Assembly: GCF_011075055.1 (NCBI RefSeq)
Contig: NC_058147.1
Location: 14,632,001 to 14,696,000 of the forward strand
Origin: Mangifera indica
Lineage: Eukaryota > Streptophyta > Magnoliopsida > Sapindales > Anacardiaceae
Direction: 5' to 3'
Length of the DNA stretch: 64,000 bases
Below, piece after piece: positions 1 to 13,072 of the stretch. The notes beneath the pieces were generated by a model that was given only the letters and a program-made list of their open reading frames with translations, had not been told where the DNA came from and did not search any database. The position numbers and the translations under genes are program-made. Each line of letters opens with the position of its first letter. The first letter of the stretch is position 1.

Positions 1-195
1 TATTCGATCTAGATCAATCAACCTAGTATACAGTTTCTTTGATTTATATGTATTTGGCTACTCATAGCTTAATTCTTAGTTTATGTTTTATGGATTAGGT
101 ATCTTTTATACGCTTCTAGTTATTTTGTAATTTTGCTAATTAATAAATGATGTTTATTCAAGAATTTTATAATATTCTATTTATGAGTTTTTTGG
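1..195 (+). repeat. Fragment resembling the 3' end of an old gypsy LTR
   Basis: The first bases match the start of a block at about 28037, and positions about 60-190 resemble 28530-28660 of the LTR-like unit at 26357-28745: the same TTTTATGG, TATCTTTTATACGCTTC and TTTATTCAA words occur in the same order. The spacing differs, so an internal deletion or a different subfamily is implied. The similarity fades by about 195, before copia copy A begins. The left boundary lies outside the window. Confidence 0.35.
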
Positions 196-269
196 CTACA
201 AGTTACTGAGTAAAAGTTACTGCAACTTGTAGGAAATTATTGGCTTATTTTGTAACTAAAGGATTGTTT

Positions 270-3050
270 TTATGTGCCTAACACTTCTAGGAATTTATTT
301 TTTGCCTCTACTTTAGATAAATTTGGATATTGTTTTTTTTATTGTCAATGGTGTTATAACTATCAGCTTGAATAATATTTATTATGGAACTATTAGTTTA
401 GTATATGGTCTTTATGTTCTTGATTTAGATGATAAAATATTTACTATCGAAAATAAAAGAACTACATTTTCTGATCTAAACATCACATGTCTCTGGCATT
501 GTAGGCTCAATTATATATGACTGAAACGTATTTTGAAACTCTAAAAAGATAAGGTTTTATGATCATTTAACTTAAAGTTTTATGATAAATACGAATCATG
601 CATTCTAAGCAAGATGACCAAGTTTCCCTTCACTGGACATAGTGAAAAAGCAACTAAACTGTTAGACATCATTCATAGTGATGTATGCGGACCCCTAATA
701 GTGCAAGTCAAAAATAGGTGTTCTTAATCACATTTACTGATAATCGTAATAGATTTTGGCTATATGTTTCTAAAGAAACAAAAGTTTAAATGCTTTGAAA
801 AATTTTAAAAATTCAATAGCAAAGTTGAAAAATAAACTAGAAACAATATTAAAATCTTCTGAAATGATCGAAAAAGTGAATACATGTCTATTGAGTTTAG
901 AGACTACCAAAAGGAGCATGGAATAGTATCTCAACTTACTCCTTCTAGTACACCACAACATAATGATGTATCCTAATAGAGGAATAAGACTTTAATAGTA
1001 GATCCATGATGAGTTTTACTAATCTACCTATATCATTCTAAGGCTATACTCTAGAAACACCCACGTATACACTAAATCGAATCCTGCCCAAGTCTATGCA
1101 CAAAACATCCTATGAGTTATAAACTATGTGAAAGCCCAATTTAGAATATTAAAGGTTTAATATAGTGAAACTTATGTCAAAAAATTGACTTTAAACAAGC
1201 TAAGTTCCAAATCTAAAATATGTATCTTTGTGAGGTATCTTAAGGAAATCAAAGGATACTTCTTTTACCAACCAAAGCAAAAGGTCTTCATTGCTTGAAT
1301 CATAGTTTTTCTAGAGAAGGAGATTAATCTAGAAGAACGAGTGAGAGGAAGATTGAACTTAATGAAGTTCAAATACCATAAGATACCATAGACATAGGAT
1401 AAGAGGATGTGCCACCATAAGTGGTTAACATCATGAAGAGGTAGTTTCATAACCAACTTAACATACATATAAGCCGCATAGGTCCAATCAAGCACGTCAT
1501 AAGCTTGAGAGGTTTAGTTACCTTTTAACTTAGTACAATGGCATACTAGTCATTGAAGATGACGAACCTAAGATTTACCAATACACTATCTCAAATCTTA
1601 ACTCTATTAAATGATTTAAAGCTATGAAATCCAAAATAGACTTCATGTACCAAAATCAAGTCTAAACTCCGGTAGATCTACCTAAAGGGGTAAAACCCAT
1701 AGGCTGTAATGGGTCTTCAAAAAAAAGACCAACATGAAAGGTAACATGCATACCTATAAAACATAACTGGTTGCAAAAGGTTTCATACAAAAGCATGATA
1801 TAGACTATGACAAAACATTTTCACCAGTTGCATTACTAAAGTTTATTCAAATTATGCTTGCAATAGTTGCATACCATGACTATGAAATCTAACAAATAAA
1901 CCTCAAAATTGTTTTCCTGAATGTAAACCTAGTAAAGGATGTGTATGTGGCATAACCTGATGGTTTTGTTCTTAATAGACATCTGAATAAGGTAAGCAGG
2001 TTACAAAGATCTATTTATAGACTCAAACAAACTTCTAGGAGTTTGAACATTCATTTTGATGAAGCCTTGAGAGAATTCGAATTCATCACAAATGACAATG
2101 AGCTATTTACAAACAAAAAGGTCAATGAGAGCAAATTAGTATTACTGATATTATATGTTGATAACATAATAATTATCGAGAATGATATATTAAACTTGCA
2201 ATTGATAAAAACTTGGTTATCTAAGTGCTTTTCTATGAAAGATTTAGGAGAAGCAACCTATATCCTTATAATAAAGGTCTATTGAGATAGATTACGTAAA
2301 TTGCTTGGACTAAGTCAAAGCATATACATTGATAAAAATACTAAAGAGATTCAACATAGAAGAATCTAAGAGAAGACACCTTCTAATAAGTCATGGTATA
2401 TATCTTTCTAGTGAAACTATGACATAGTTGCTCATATACGTCATGTTATGTACGAGGATTGATGTCTCATATGCCTTAAGTGTTAGTAGTAGATATCAAT
2501 CGAATCTAGGTGAATGTCACTGTATAGTTGTCAAGAACATTCTAAAGTACCTTAAAAAGACTAAAGATATATTCTTCGTTTATAGAGGAAAGTCTGAGCT
2601 TATTGTATAAGGATACAGTGATGTTGGTCTTCAAACAGATCATGATGACTTCAAATCCCAATCAAGATTTGTATTTTACCTAAATGGTAAGGCAATCAGT
2701 TGCAAATGTTTCAAGCAAAGTACTGTAGTTAATTCTACAACTAAGTCTGAGTACATTGCTTTGTCCAATGTGACAAATGAAGTAGTATGGATCAAGACAT
2801 TTGTCACCAAACTTGGCGTGATTCCATCTATAAAAAACTTTATAGAACTCCATTGAGACAACAACAGAACAATAACATAAGCAAAAAAGTCATGCTCTTA
2901 CCAACAATCTAAACACATACTTAAGAGATACCACTTGATTAAAAAAATTATTCAACCTGGAGATATACAGATAAAAAGAGTAGATACTGATGATAATTTG
3001 GTTGACCTATTGATGAAACCTCTATCACAATAGAAGATGATATGTTTATA
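270..3050 (+). pseudogene. Ty1/copia pol remnant, copy A (pre-integrase, integrase, RT, RNase H)
   Basis: Translated pieces in shifting frames follow the Ty1/copia order. A GAG-pre-integrase segment at 323-520 contains the LYVLDLDDKIF type motif. Integrase follows at about 590-1250, with GHSE and HSDVCGP motifs keeping the first catalytic Asp and a TPQH remnant. Reverse transcriptase spans about 1560-2420 and RNase H about 2428-3035, with a LSVSSRYQSN-like segment and a C-terminal SKHI-like motif. The RT active site at 2160-2165 reads YVDN instead of YVDD, so the second catalytic Asp is lost. Many stops and frameshifts are present. LTR, gag and primer site are missing on the left. A weak polypurine-like stretch lies at about 3091-3103. 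This is a dead fragment of the same family as copies B, C, D, E and G. Confidence 0.85.
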
Positions 3051-3106
3051 GCTTCGTATGACATTAAATATATGTTTAATTGGCTATAGTGCACATGAGA
3101 GATCAT

Positions 3107-4838
3107 TGTAAGGTTTTCAAGGTGCTGGTAATGGGTAGCATAATAGAATTAAAAATTTTAAAATCAAAGAATCTTAAAAACCATAACCAAGATACGCGTT
3201 TTAGAACATATATTTATGAACAAGAAAAACACTCACAGGGAGTTTTAGGTTTATACCTGCATTGGTGGCTTCTCTAAATCTTCATGTGGCTTAAGACTAA
3301 ATGTTATCCAACCCTCAAGAATCGACACCTTGGTATCCATATAGAGCATAAACACATAAGAGGCAACTGGGGGAGAAGGCTATTAAGGCTTATTTTCTAG
3401 ATTAATTATGTTCACGGGAAAATGAGAGAAAACAAAAACATTTGACTAGGGTTTCTTTTTTGTATGTGTTATTATTATTATTATTAATTTTGATGCATGC
3501 TTTTAAATATATGCAAGTATCCGGGTGCAGCAAGGATCTCATCCAAACCCGACACTTTCAACACATATGCATGATTGGCATGTAAACATATACAGTTGGC
3601 ATGTTTCATAACTTGCACAAGTGGCACACTGTGCCACCTAGCAAGTTTCAAACAAGTGGCACACTTTTGGTGCCACCTGACATGATTTTAGGCCTTACAC
3701 GACTGGACAATATTTTGTCCAACCTTACCATGCTTTAATAATTTTGTATGATGCCTCATAGCACTGTGCATACTAAGTTTAACTTGGTCAAAGTATGGTC
3801 AACTGAGTTCTCTCTTTCCCTAAACACCAGGATTATCACCAAATAATCCTCTCATTTGCATTCATATCATCCCTTATATACTTATGACCTATAAGCTCTT
3901 TATCAAACTGATAGTGTCTGAATTCGAATTAAATTCAGATATAGAATAGGATTGATCTCTAGTAAAGCATCATGACTACCTAGATAACCATATGTCAGTG
4001 AACATTTTTTAAGCTTTTACAACACCACAGTTATGTGCAATTCAATCCTTTTGTCAACCAATATCTCTCAAGGTTGAGATATAGAAAAATGTCTATCTTA
4101 GTAGTTCTTCAATAGGAACTCATATACATCATTGACTACCATAGATTAGGCAACAACCTCATCCATTATGGTAACAAATTCAAGTAGTCATAAATGTCAT
4201 TCAGTATTTCATGTCAAATATCTACTCTTATTCTTAGAAGTAAAGAATCTTTTATCAATCAACCATAACAGTCGATTACTACCTTTATAGTTACCCCAAT
4301 TATGGTAACACATTGTATAGTATCAAACCATATTGATCCTTACACGAGACGGTCTGGCAACTTTAAGTCAAAAGATCATATGCACTTGTGGTATTCAGAG
4401 AATCTATTCTATAGACATTGGTGCAATAATTCATATGGATATCCTCTAGTCGGGTCAATCCGATGAACACATATATAATGTGCACCTATGAGTTACACTA
4501 AGTCATCTATAACAGCTTTAACAAGTGAAAACTGTCACCACTTTTGGTGAGCTTATAACACTATGATAATTTTATCATCATTTCATGTGCGCTTGTTTAT
4601 TATAATGTCGAGATTACGTACATTTCTAGAATGACTACTAAAATTGTACATAAGGTTCTCATAATCAGTTATTTGATCCCTTTAACATAATTCTACCATT
4701 CTAAGGGCATGTTATTCACATGATCATATAAATTGACAACATATGAATTGAATAACAATAAATCCTTTATTAATTATTAATATAAAATTACATCCACAAA
4801 TGTCACATTTGATTGCCTCTAGGGCACCTTCCTTAACA
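3107..4838 (-). repeat. Copia copy B 3' LTR
   Basis: The unit starts TGTAAGG and ends TTAACA, giving the TG...CA ends expected of an LTR, and is 1732 bp long. Its ends and interior resemble 9644-11305 and 46890-48702. On the minus strand it is followed directly by a degenerate purine-rich tract (complement of 4839-4851), as a 3' LTR should be. On its left it touches the 3' end of copy A, which runs the other way. A block of conserved LTR text with GTGTCTGAATTC is visible near 3913. Confidence 0.8.
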
Positions 4839-7800
4839 ATCTCTTATTTGCATTATAGCCAATCAATTATACATCTAATGTTAAGCTTGGCTATATGTCT
4901 ATCATGGTTTTGTTGTGATAGAGGTTTATTAGTGAATCAGCCAAATTCTTATCTATTTCAATCCTTACTAGTTGTATGTCATCTTGTTGTATAATCTCTT
5001 AGATTAAGTGATATCATCTAAGCATGTGCTTGGATCGTTGATAAGACTCTGGCTCGTAATTGCTCTATTATTGTAGCAATAGAGCTCAATCAGCTTAGGG
5101 ATATTTAAAACCACTTCAAATTCAATTATGAATTTCTTGATCTATATAACCTTTTTTGTTGTTTTTTAAAGGGAAATATACTCAAACTCTATTGTAGAAT
5201 CATACACTGTACTTTACTCAGAGCTTTTCTAGCTAGTTGCACCACCATTCAAACAAAACATAAACCCTAACTAGGATTTGTAATCATCTCGATCAATTTG
5301 GAAATTAACATCACTACAACCTTTTATAATGAGTTTAGATTCCCCTTCAATAAACTAAGAATGCATCCTTAGTCTTTCTCAAGTACTTAAGGATGTTCTT
5401 AACAGCTATCCAATGTTTTTCACCTAGATCAGAATGATATCTATTATAAACACTCAAGGTACATGAGACATAAATCCTTATGCATAGTATAATGTATATG
5501 ATTGATCCTATAGTCGAAGCATATAGGATCATACTCATCCTATCTCTCTCAGATTATGTACATGGACAAATCTCTTTTGAAAGATATGGGTAGAAATCCT
5601 TTCTTTGATTCTTTCATATTGAATCTAGTCAATACCTTATCTATGTACGTGCTTTAAATTAAGCCTAATAGTCTATGTTTTCTTTCTTGGTAAATTTTAA
5701 TCCCAAGAATATAGGTTGTTTCTCTTAAGTTTTACATGGAGAAACACTTGGATAACCAAGTCTATACTGATTGTAAAATTGGTATATCATTTCTAATAAT
5801 CAAGATGTCATCAACTTTCAATACCATAAATGTAATCACACTTCCACTGACCTTCTTGTATACACACAATTCATCTTCATTTTTTATGGATTTGAACTCA
5901 AACAATTTTATCAAAATGAATATTCTAGCTTCCCAAAGCCTGCTTAAGTCCATAAATGGACTTTTCTAGTTTGCATACTTTTTTTGTCTATCTAAGAATA
6001 ACAAAACCATTAGGTTGTGCCATCCATTTGAAAATTTTCAAAGTTTTAGTCATATTATGTATCTATACCAAGTATAATCTTAGTAGACATAAATATAACA
6101 ACTAGCAAACAAGTTTTATCATAGTTGATACCATATTTCTGAGTGAAACCTTTAACAACCAATCATGCTTTATAGGTATGCATGTTACCTTTCATGTCAG
6201 TTTTCTTTTTGAAAACCTATTTGCACCCAACAGGTTTTACCCCTTTAGATGCATCTACCAAAATTCATACTTGGTTTTAGTACAAAAAGTCTATTTTGGA
6301 TTTCATGACATATAACCTTTTATCAGAATCTAGACTTAAAACAACCTTATCATAGGTCTTATGTTTCTTATCATTGATGACTAGTACATCACCGTGTTGA
6401 GTTAGAAGAAAACCAAATCTCTTTAGCTCATGAAGTACTCATGTAGACCTATGTAACTCTTATGTGTGTTGAGATTGTTCTATCTAAAGTTAACGAACTT
6501 CCTCATCGTGATCAATTTTTTGTGATAACACATCATCTTATCTAACATTTGTAGTATCTTATAGTACAAGAACTTTATCGAGCTCCACCCTCCTCTTACT
6601 GCTTCTCTTGAGAATAAATTCTTTCTTAAGGAACATACCAATACGAACAACAAAGACATTTTGCTTCTCTTAATGGTAGAAATAATATCCCTTAGTAACC
6701 TTCTAGCACCCGACAAAGACAAAATTTTTGGACTTAGTGGTTAACTTATTCAAAGTTAATTTCTTAACATAACTTTTACAACCCCAATCCTTAAGTACAC
6801 TAGATTAGGCTTTCACCCAGTCCATAACTCATATGAAGTTTTATCCATAAGTTTAGTTAGGACATGATTCAAAGTAAAGGTAGAAGTTTCTAGAGCAAGA
6901 AAGACATGAACATATCAATAAAATTCATTAGAGACTGGACCATTTCCATTAAGGTTTTATTCTTTCGTTTAGATGCATCATTATGTTGTGAAGTACCAGA
7001 AAGAGTGAGTTAAGATATTATCCTATTTTCTTTCAGGTATTGTCTGAATTCAACATTCAAGTATTCACTTTCTCGATCACTTTGGAGGATTTTAATTTGT
7101 TTTCCAAATTACTTTTCTACTTTCTTCTTGAATTCTTTTAATTTATCAAAGCATTTAAACTTGTTTTTCATAAAAAATACATAGTCGTATCTACTAAAGT
7201 AATCAGTAAATGTGACCCTATATATGCGATGTACTATCATGGGCCTACACACATAACTATCAATGATCCCTAACAGTTTAATTATCCTTTCACTATGTCC
7301 AATGAAAGGTGTTTTAGCCATTTTACCCAATAGACATGATTACCATTCATTATCTGACTGGAAGTCAAATGATTGCAAGACTCTTTATTCAAGAAGTCAT
7401 GATATATATTTTTGTCTTATATGGCCTAGTTGTAATGTCAAAGATATGTGGTATTCAGATCATTCGATTTTAATCATTTATTATTTTGCACATTAAAATT
7501 TTCATTATCTAATTTTAGAATATATAATCCATTGTGCAATTAAGTTGTTTCATAAAGAATATTATTTAAGCTAATATTTATAATACCACTAGCAATAAAA
7601 GATTAATATCCCTCTTTGTCCAAAATAGACACAAAACTAAATTTCTAGAAACAGAAGGAACATAATAACAATGTTTTAATTCTAAAACAGAAGGAACATA
7701 ATAACTATTCTTGTCTCTACAACCCAGAATAAACAAGAATAGTTTATCTCAATGAGAAACATACTTAAAATAGAAGGTTTAACTATCTTTTTCTTCTTGT

Positions 7801-8480
7801 TCTCTAGAAAATCCTTGCAATATATCCTCTAATGACCTACCTTGCCATAATAAAAGTAAACAACTTTTCCCTTCCTTAAACCATCTATAGGTTGAGTAAC
7901 AGTATCAAGCTGTTTTTTCGCTTTGGGTTTGGTCTTAGCCTTAGTCTTGTCTATTGATGTTTAGGCTTCAATAACAAGTAAATTAGTCGAAGATACCTTT
8001 CGTACTTCTTATTCAATCTATTTGAGCATAAATAGCAACTCTTCAAGAGGGGGTTTTCTTCTTTTCGATTAGGTAAAAATTCATGATGAAATTAGCCAAT
8101 GACTTAGGGAGGGATTTGAGCACCAAGTCAATAACAAGCTTATTGTCTATGATGAAGCCCAAGCTCGCCAACCACTTAATGTAACTAATCATCTTAGCCA
8201 TATGAAGGCTAACTTGTCCTCCTTTAAAGAGTTTGCAATCAAACAATGCACTTGACACCTCATATTGTTCCACACTGATACGAGTGCCATATAACTCTCG
8301 AAGGCGTGCAAGTATAGATTGAACATCTATTTCCTCATGTTGTTTTTGAAGCTTAGGTCACATGAAAGTCAACATAAGGCATTGAACTTTTACATAGTCA
8401 TTAAGATACTTGTTAAAAGTATCATTTTGCTCCTAGGTGGCATCAAGACCAGGCTTAGGGGGCAACGATGCCTCAAGGTT
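4839..8480 (-). pseudogene. Ty1/copia gag-pol remnant, copy B
   Basis: On the minus strand the order is gag (about 8470-7980), a zinc-knuckle remnant near 7840, GAG-pre-integrase (about 7640-7400), integrase (about 7330-6780), RT (about 6480-5580) and RNase H (about 5570-4990), which is the copia order. The 8043-8273 piece is gag with an NFIMNF motif. The integrase piece at 7109-7330 carries KTPFIGHSE, but the site usually reading HSDVCGP reads DSYVCRP, so the first catalytic Asp is Tyr. RT keeps the Asp pair at about 5807-5812, although the preceding Tyr is Lys. Stops and frameshifts occur throughout. A lysine- and alanine-rich gag tail is encoded near 7920-7950. Confidence 0.83.
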
Positions 8481-9340
8481 ATATATATTTTTCTCTTGAC
8501 ATAGAATAATTCAAAGATTTTTGTAACAATTAGTGAAGTTGCTTCTAGTAAGTCTATTTTCTTCTTTGAGAATTAATCGATACATTGGGTTTAAAATAGT
8601 GATTTTGTGATCTATAATTTACAAATAAAGGAATCAATAATTTTATTTAATTTATTAATATTCATTTTAATTATGAATTTAATATTTAAAATACTCTCAC
8701 TATTTTCCTTAAGTGAATAGTCTTGACTATTAAACTCGGGAAGTTCCAGTAAACTTCTTAGTGGACTAAGATCTCATTGTATTAAGTCTTCCTTTTGTTT
8801 TGGTGAACAAGTGTGAATTAATCGAATAAGTAAATTTCAAATTAAACACCAAAAATCCATGATCTCAAGCCAAGTGTTAACCCAACAAATTGCGTGACCT
8901 CAAATGTGACTCTTGGTATTAGTAAGGTGGATAGTACATATTTCCTTACATCGACAAATACATTCCTACTCATGCCTCTAACATACTATACTTTCGCCTT
9001 GGCAAATAGGCAAAGTACATTAGTTAAGTCAGACCTAACATTATTTTCACCTAATTTTTCATCTGGTAGAAGTGTATCCTTTGCTTTGGCAAACAAGATT
9101 CCAACGAACAGGGGTTTAATTAAGGCATCATGTTAGAAGGCTCTAATTAAATCTTTGAGTTAATATTTAAGTTAAGGGTTTTATTATTTAATCTCATAAA
9201 ATTTTAAGCTGCATGTTAGGTGATATTTGCAAAATAAATTTAATCTTATCAAATTTTAAGCTCCAACTAATGTCAAGCCCTTCGAGCCAAGAGAAGTTTA
9301 ACTAGTTAACTTAGGTGAATCTCCATCTTTGAGTCAACTC
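8481..9340 (-). other. Untranslated leader of copia copy B
   Basis: This non-coding stretch lies between gag and the 5' end of copy B. It matches the leaders of copy C (about 24311-25000) and copy D (about 45650-46510) through shared words such as the TCGATACATTGGGTTT start and a run of AT-rich text. The match with copy D continues to a CTTTGAGTC word at about 9331-9340. It then stops, and unrelated gypsy protease sequence follows, so this copy has no recognisable primer binding site. Confidence 0.6.
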
Positions 9341-9643
9341 CTGAACCACTTGTTTTTCCTCAATACTTAGGTTTGACTTTACCTTGCTCATTACATGAGC
9401 CAAAAAATCTGCACACCCTTTACTTAGTATTTTTCTTGTCTTTAAGGTACTGATCATCAAACTCTTGATGCGCCCTTCGTCAAACTCAAACTGGTCCCTA
9501 TTCTCAAGGTTAAACTGGACTTTCTTACACTGGCAATCAATCTTAACTTCATTCCTCCCAAGGAAATCTTTCCCTAAAATCATGCAAAATTTGACATCGC
9601 AAACACTATTAGGTCCACTAGAAATTGTTCGTCCTGTATATCA
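9341..9643 (-). pseudogene. Ty3/gypsy protease fragment captured between copia parts
   Basis: The minus-strand translation at 9311-9583 contains MILGKDFLGRNEVKIDC, followed by a QFEFDEGRIKSLM segment. These align without gaps to the aspartic-protease to RT spacer of the intact gypsy element in this window (16858 onward), at clearly lower identity, so it comes from another family member. Homology continues to about 9640 in a second frame, so there is a frameshift near 9585. The catalytic DSG-type motif lies outside the piece. It ends one to three bases before the copy C LTR. Confidence 0.75.
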
Positions 9644-11305
9644 TGTAAGGTTTTCAAGGTGTCGATAATTGACAACGCAATAAAATTAAAAATATTAAAA
9701 ACAAAGAATCCCAAAAACCCTAACCAGGATACCTGTTTTAGAACATATATTTATGAATCATGCAAAACACTCATAGGATGTTTTAGGTTTATAGCTATAT
9801 TGGTGCTCTTCCAAATCTTCACGTGGCTTGAGACTAAACGTTATTCAACTCTCGAGAGAGAGCGTCTTGATACTTACACAAAGCACGAACACATAAGAGG
9901 CAATCCAAGAAGAAGGCTGCTAGGGCGTCTTTTCTATATTAAGTGTTTTCATGGAAAAAAATAGAGAAAAATAGAAAACCTAGGGGTAAGGTTTCAATTG
10001 TGTATGTGTTCATATGTTACATTAATTCTAATAAACACTTTAAATATATATAGGTGTCTGAATATAGCAAGGACTTAATCCAAACCCGACACCTTTAATA
10101 CACATGCATGGTTGGCATGTAAACATGCATAGCCAACATGTTTCATGACTTACATGGGTGGCACCAAAAGTGTGCCACCGTGCATGGTTTTAAGTCTTGC
10201 ATGGCTGGACAATATTTTATCCAACTGTGCCATGCCTTTAATAATTTTGCATGGTACCACCCAACACCATGCACACCAAGTTTAACTTGGATAAAATGTG
10301 GTCAACTAGGTTTTCTCTTTCCCTAGACACCAAGATTATCACCAAATAATCCTCTCCTCTAGTTCAAATCAATCCCTATATACATGTGACTCATAAATTC
10401 TTTATCAAACTAGTAGTGTCTGAATTCAGACATAGACTAACATTAGTCTCTAACAAAACATCATGACCATCTATATAACAGAATATCAGCGGATATCTCT
10501 TAAGTTTTTACAACATCATAATCACTATAATTTAATCTTTTCGTCAACCAATATCTGTCGAGGCTAAGATATAGAAAAGTGTCCATCTTAGTAGTTCCTT
10601 GATATGAACAGATATACATCAATGACTAATATGGATTAGATAACAACCTTATCCTACTATAGCCAAAAATTCAAATAGTCATGGATTTCATTCAGTAATC
10701 TCATGTGAGATATCTTCTCCTATGCCAAGAGGTTACGAATCCTTTATTGATCAACCATAGTCTCTATGTATCTTACGATATGGTTGATTATTATCTTTAT
10801 AGTTACCTCAATTATGACGACATGTTAGATAGTATCAAATTATATCGATCTTTACATAAAATAGTCTGATTACTTTAAGTTAAAGAATCACATGCACCTA
10901 TAGTGTTAAAGATTTATTCCATAGACACTAGAGCAACCGCCTATATATATATATCCTCTAGTTGGGTCAATCTGATGAGCACATCTACAACATGTACCTA
11001 TGTATTCCACCAAGCTATCTAAAATAGCTTTAACATGTGTGAACTATCATTTATTTGGCCTTATTCATTATAATGTCGGGATTACAAATGTTTCTAGAAT
11101 GACCACTGCAAGTGTATATAGGTTCCCACAATCAGTCATTTGATCCTTTCATCACAATTTTACCATTCTAAACACATGTTATTTACATGATCATATAAAT
11201 AGATAATTTATGAATTGAATAACAATAAATACTTTATTAATTATTAATATAAAATTACATCAACAAATGCAAAATTCGATTGGCTCTAAGACATCTACTA
11301 TAACA
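9644..11305 (-). repeat. Copia copy C 3' LTR
   Basis: The 1662-bp unit starts TGTAAGG and ends ATAACA. It aligns along its length with 3107-4838 and 46890-48702, and its first 140 bp closely match the stump at 25374-25522. On the minus strand it is followed by a clean polypurine tract, and pol of copy C comes next, so this is the 3' LTR of C. It could also have served copy B as a 5' LTR if the two formed a recombined LTR-internal-LTR-internal array. Confidence 0.82.
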
Positions 11306-11317
11306 ATCTCCCACTTA
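11306..11317 (-). promoter_or_regulatory. Polypurine tract of copia copy C
   Basis: Read on the minus strand this is AAGTGGGAGAT immediately before the LTR start TGTTAT. That is the standard plant copia polypurine tract, from which plus-strand DNA synthesis is primed. The same site is degenerate in copy B (4839-4851). Confidence 0.8.
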
Positions 11318-12926
11318 CACTATAGTTAATTAATTATGTATCTAATATCGACTACATGCTTATCATACTTCTATTATGACAGAGGCTTTGTTAATGAGTC
11401 AGCCAAATTTTCATCTGTATTAATCCTTGTTATTTCTATGTCACCTCATTGTACAATTTCTCAGATCATGTGATATTGTTTGAGTATGTGCTTAGATCTC
11501 TAATGAGACTATTACTCCTTTGTCTAAGCAATCACTCTATTGTTGTCTCAATGAAGCTCAATTGACTTAGTTATACTCAAAATCACTCCAAGTTTAGTTA
11601 TGAACTTTTTGATCCATACAACCTCTTTTACCACTTCTAAAAAGGCAATATACTTGGACTTTATTATAAAATCGGCCATTGTACTTTATTTAGAGCTTTT
11701 CCAGCTAATTGCAACATTCAAACAGAATACAAACCTTTAGTCCTTCTTAGGTACTTTAGGATGTTCTTGACAGTCATCCAATGCTTTTCATTTGGATTAG
11801 ATTGATATCGACTATAAACACTTAAGGCATATGAGACATCAATCCTCATGTATAGAATGACATACATATTCAATCCTATAGCTGAAGTGTATGAGATCCT
11901 ACTTGCCTTTTCTATCTAAAATTGTGTACATGGACATATCTCTTTCAAAAGATATATACTAGAGGACATGGGCAGAAATCCTTTCTTCGATTCTTCCATA
12001 TTGAATTTAGTCAATACCTTGTCTATATGCATGCTTTGACTTAGGCCTAGTAGTCTACGATTTCTATTTTAGTAAATTTTAATCCCAAGAATATAGGTTG
12101 CTTTTTCTAAGTCTTTCATGGAGAAACACTTAGATAACCAAGCCTTTACCAATTACAAATTTGTTATGTTATTTCAGTTAATCAAGATGTCATTGACATA
12201 TAATACGAGGAATGTAATTACACTCCCACTAACCTTTTTGTACACATACGGTTCATCTTGGTTTTTGATTAATCTAAACTCACAACCAATTTCATCGAAA
12301 TGAATATTCTACTTCCCAAAGCTTACTTAAGTCCATAAATGGACTTTTCCAACTTGTATACATTGTTTTCTTGTCTAGCAAGAACAAAATCATTGAGTTG
12401 TGTCATATAGACATCCTTTATAAGGTTTCTATTCAGAAAGGAAGTTTGGGCATCCATTTGCAAATTTTCACAATCATAGTATGTTGTTATAGCAAGCATA
12501 ATCCAAAAGACTTAACCATATCAACTAACAAAAAGGTTTCATCATAGTTAATACCATATTTTTGAGTAAAACCTTTGGCAACCAATCATGCTTTATAGGT
12601 ATACACATTACCGTCCATGTCAATTTTCCTTTTGAAAACCCATTTATACTTTATAGGTTTTACCTCTTTAAGTGTTTCCACTAGAGTCCATACTTGGTTT
12701 TAGCATATGAAGTCCATTTTGGCTTTCATGGCATCTAATCATTTATCAGAATCTGGACTTGAAATAGCCTCGTCATAGTTCTTAGGTTTGTCATCATTGA
12801 TAACCAGTACATCACTGTGCTGAGTTAGAAGAAAACCAAATCTTTTTGGCTCATGACGCACTTGTGTAAACCTACGTAGCTCTTATGTGAGTTAAGGCTA
12901 TTCCACCTAAAATAGAGGAACTTCCT
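11318..12926 (-). pseudogene. Ty1/copia RNase H and RT of copy C (3' half)
   Basis: Minus-strand translation shows RNase H nearest the LTR and RT from about 11750 to 12850. The RT active site at 12189-12194 reads YVND instead of YVDD, so the first catalytic Asp is Asn. A PFLYTYG-type complement and other segments align with copy B at 5736-5969. Frameshifts and stops break the frame. The reading is interrupted at 12926 by the gypsy insertion and resumes at 22332. Confidence 0.8.
12922..12926 (+). repeat. Left target-site duplication of the gypsy element (TTCCT)
   Basis: TTCCT directly precedes the LTR start TGTAATACC. The same five bases follow the other LTR at 22327-22331. A 5-bp duplication is what Ty3/gypsy integrase makes. 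The target was the spacer between integrase and RT in copia copy C. Confidence 0.95.
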
Positions 12927-13019
12927 TGTAATACCCTCAGGTATATTCCAGGGGCAATTATGTCTTTTGACCCTGTTTTGAGATTTTTCTCATTTTAAAT
13001 ATATATAAGTATGGGTGTG

Positions 13020-13022
<3 letters not shown>

Positions 13023-13069
<47 letters not shown>
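13023..13069 (+). repeat. (TA)n microsatellite in the 5' LTR
   Basis: An uninterrupted TA run of about 23 units. The matching run in the 3' LTR (about 20107-20151) is one unit shorter, consistent with slippage after insertion. It lies about 100 bp into the LTR. Confidence 0.9.
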
Positions 13070-13072
<3 letters not shown>

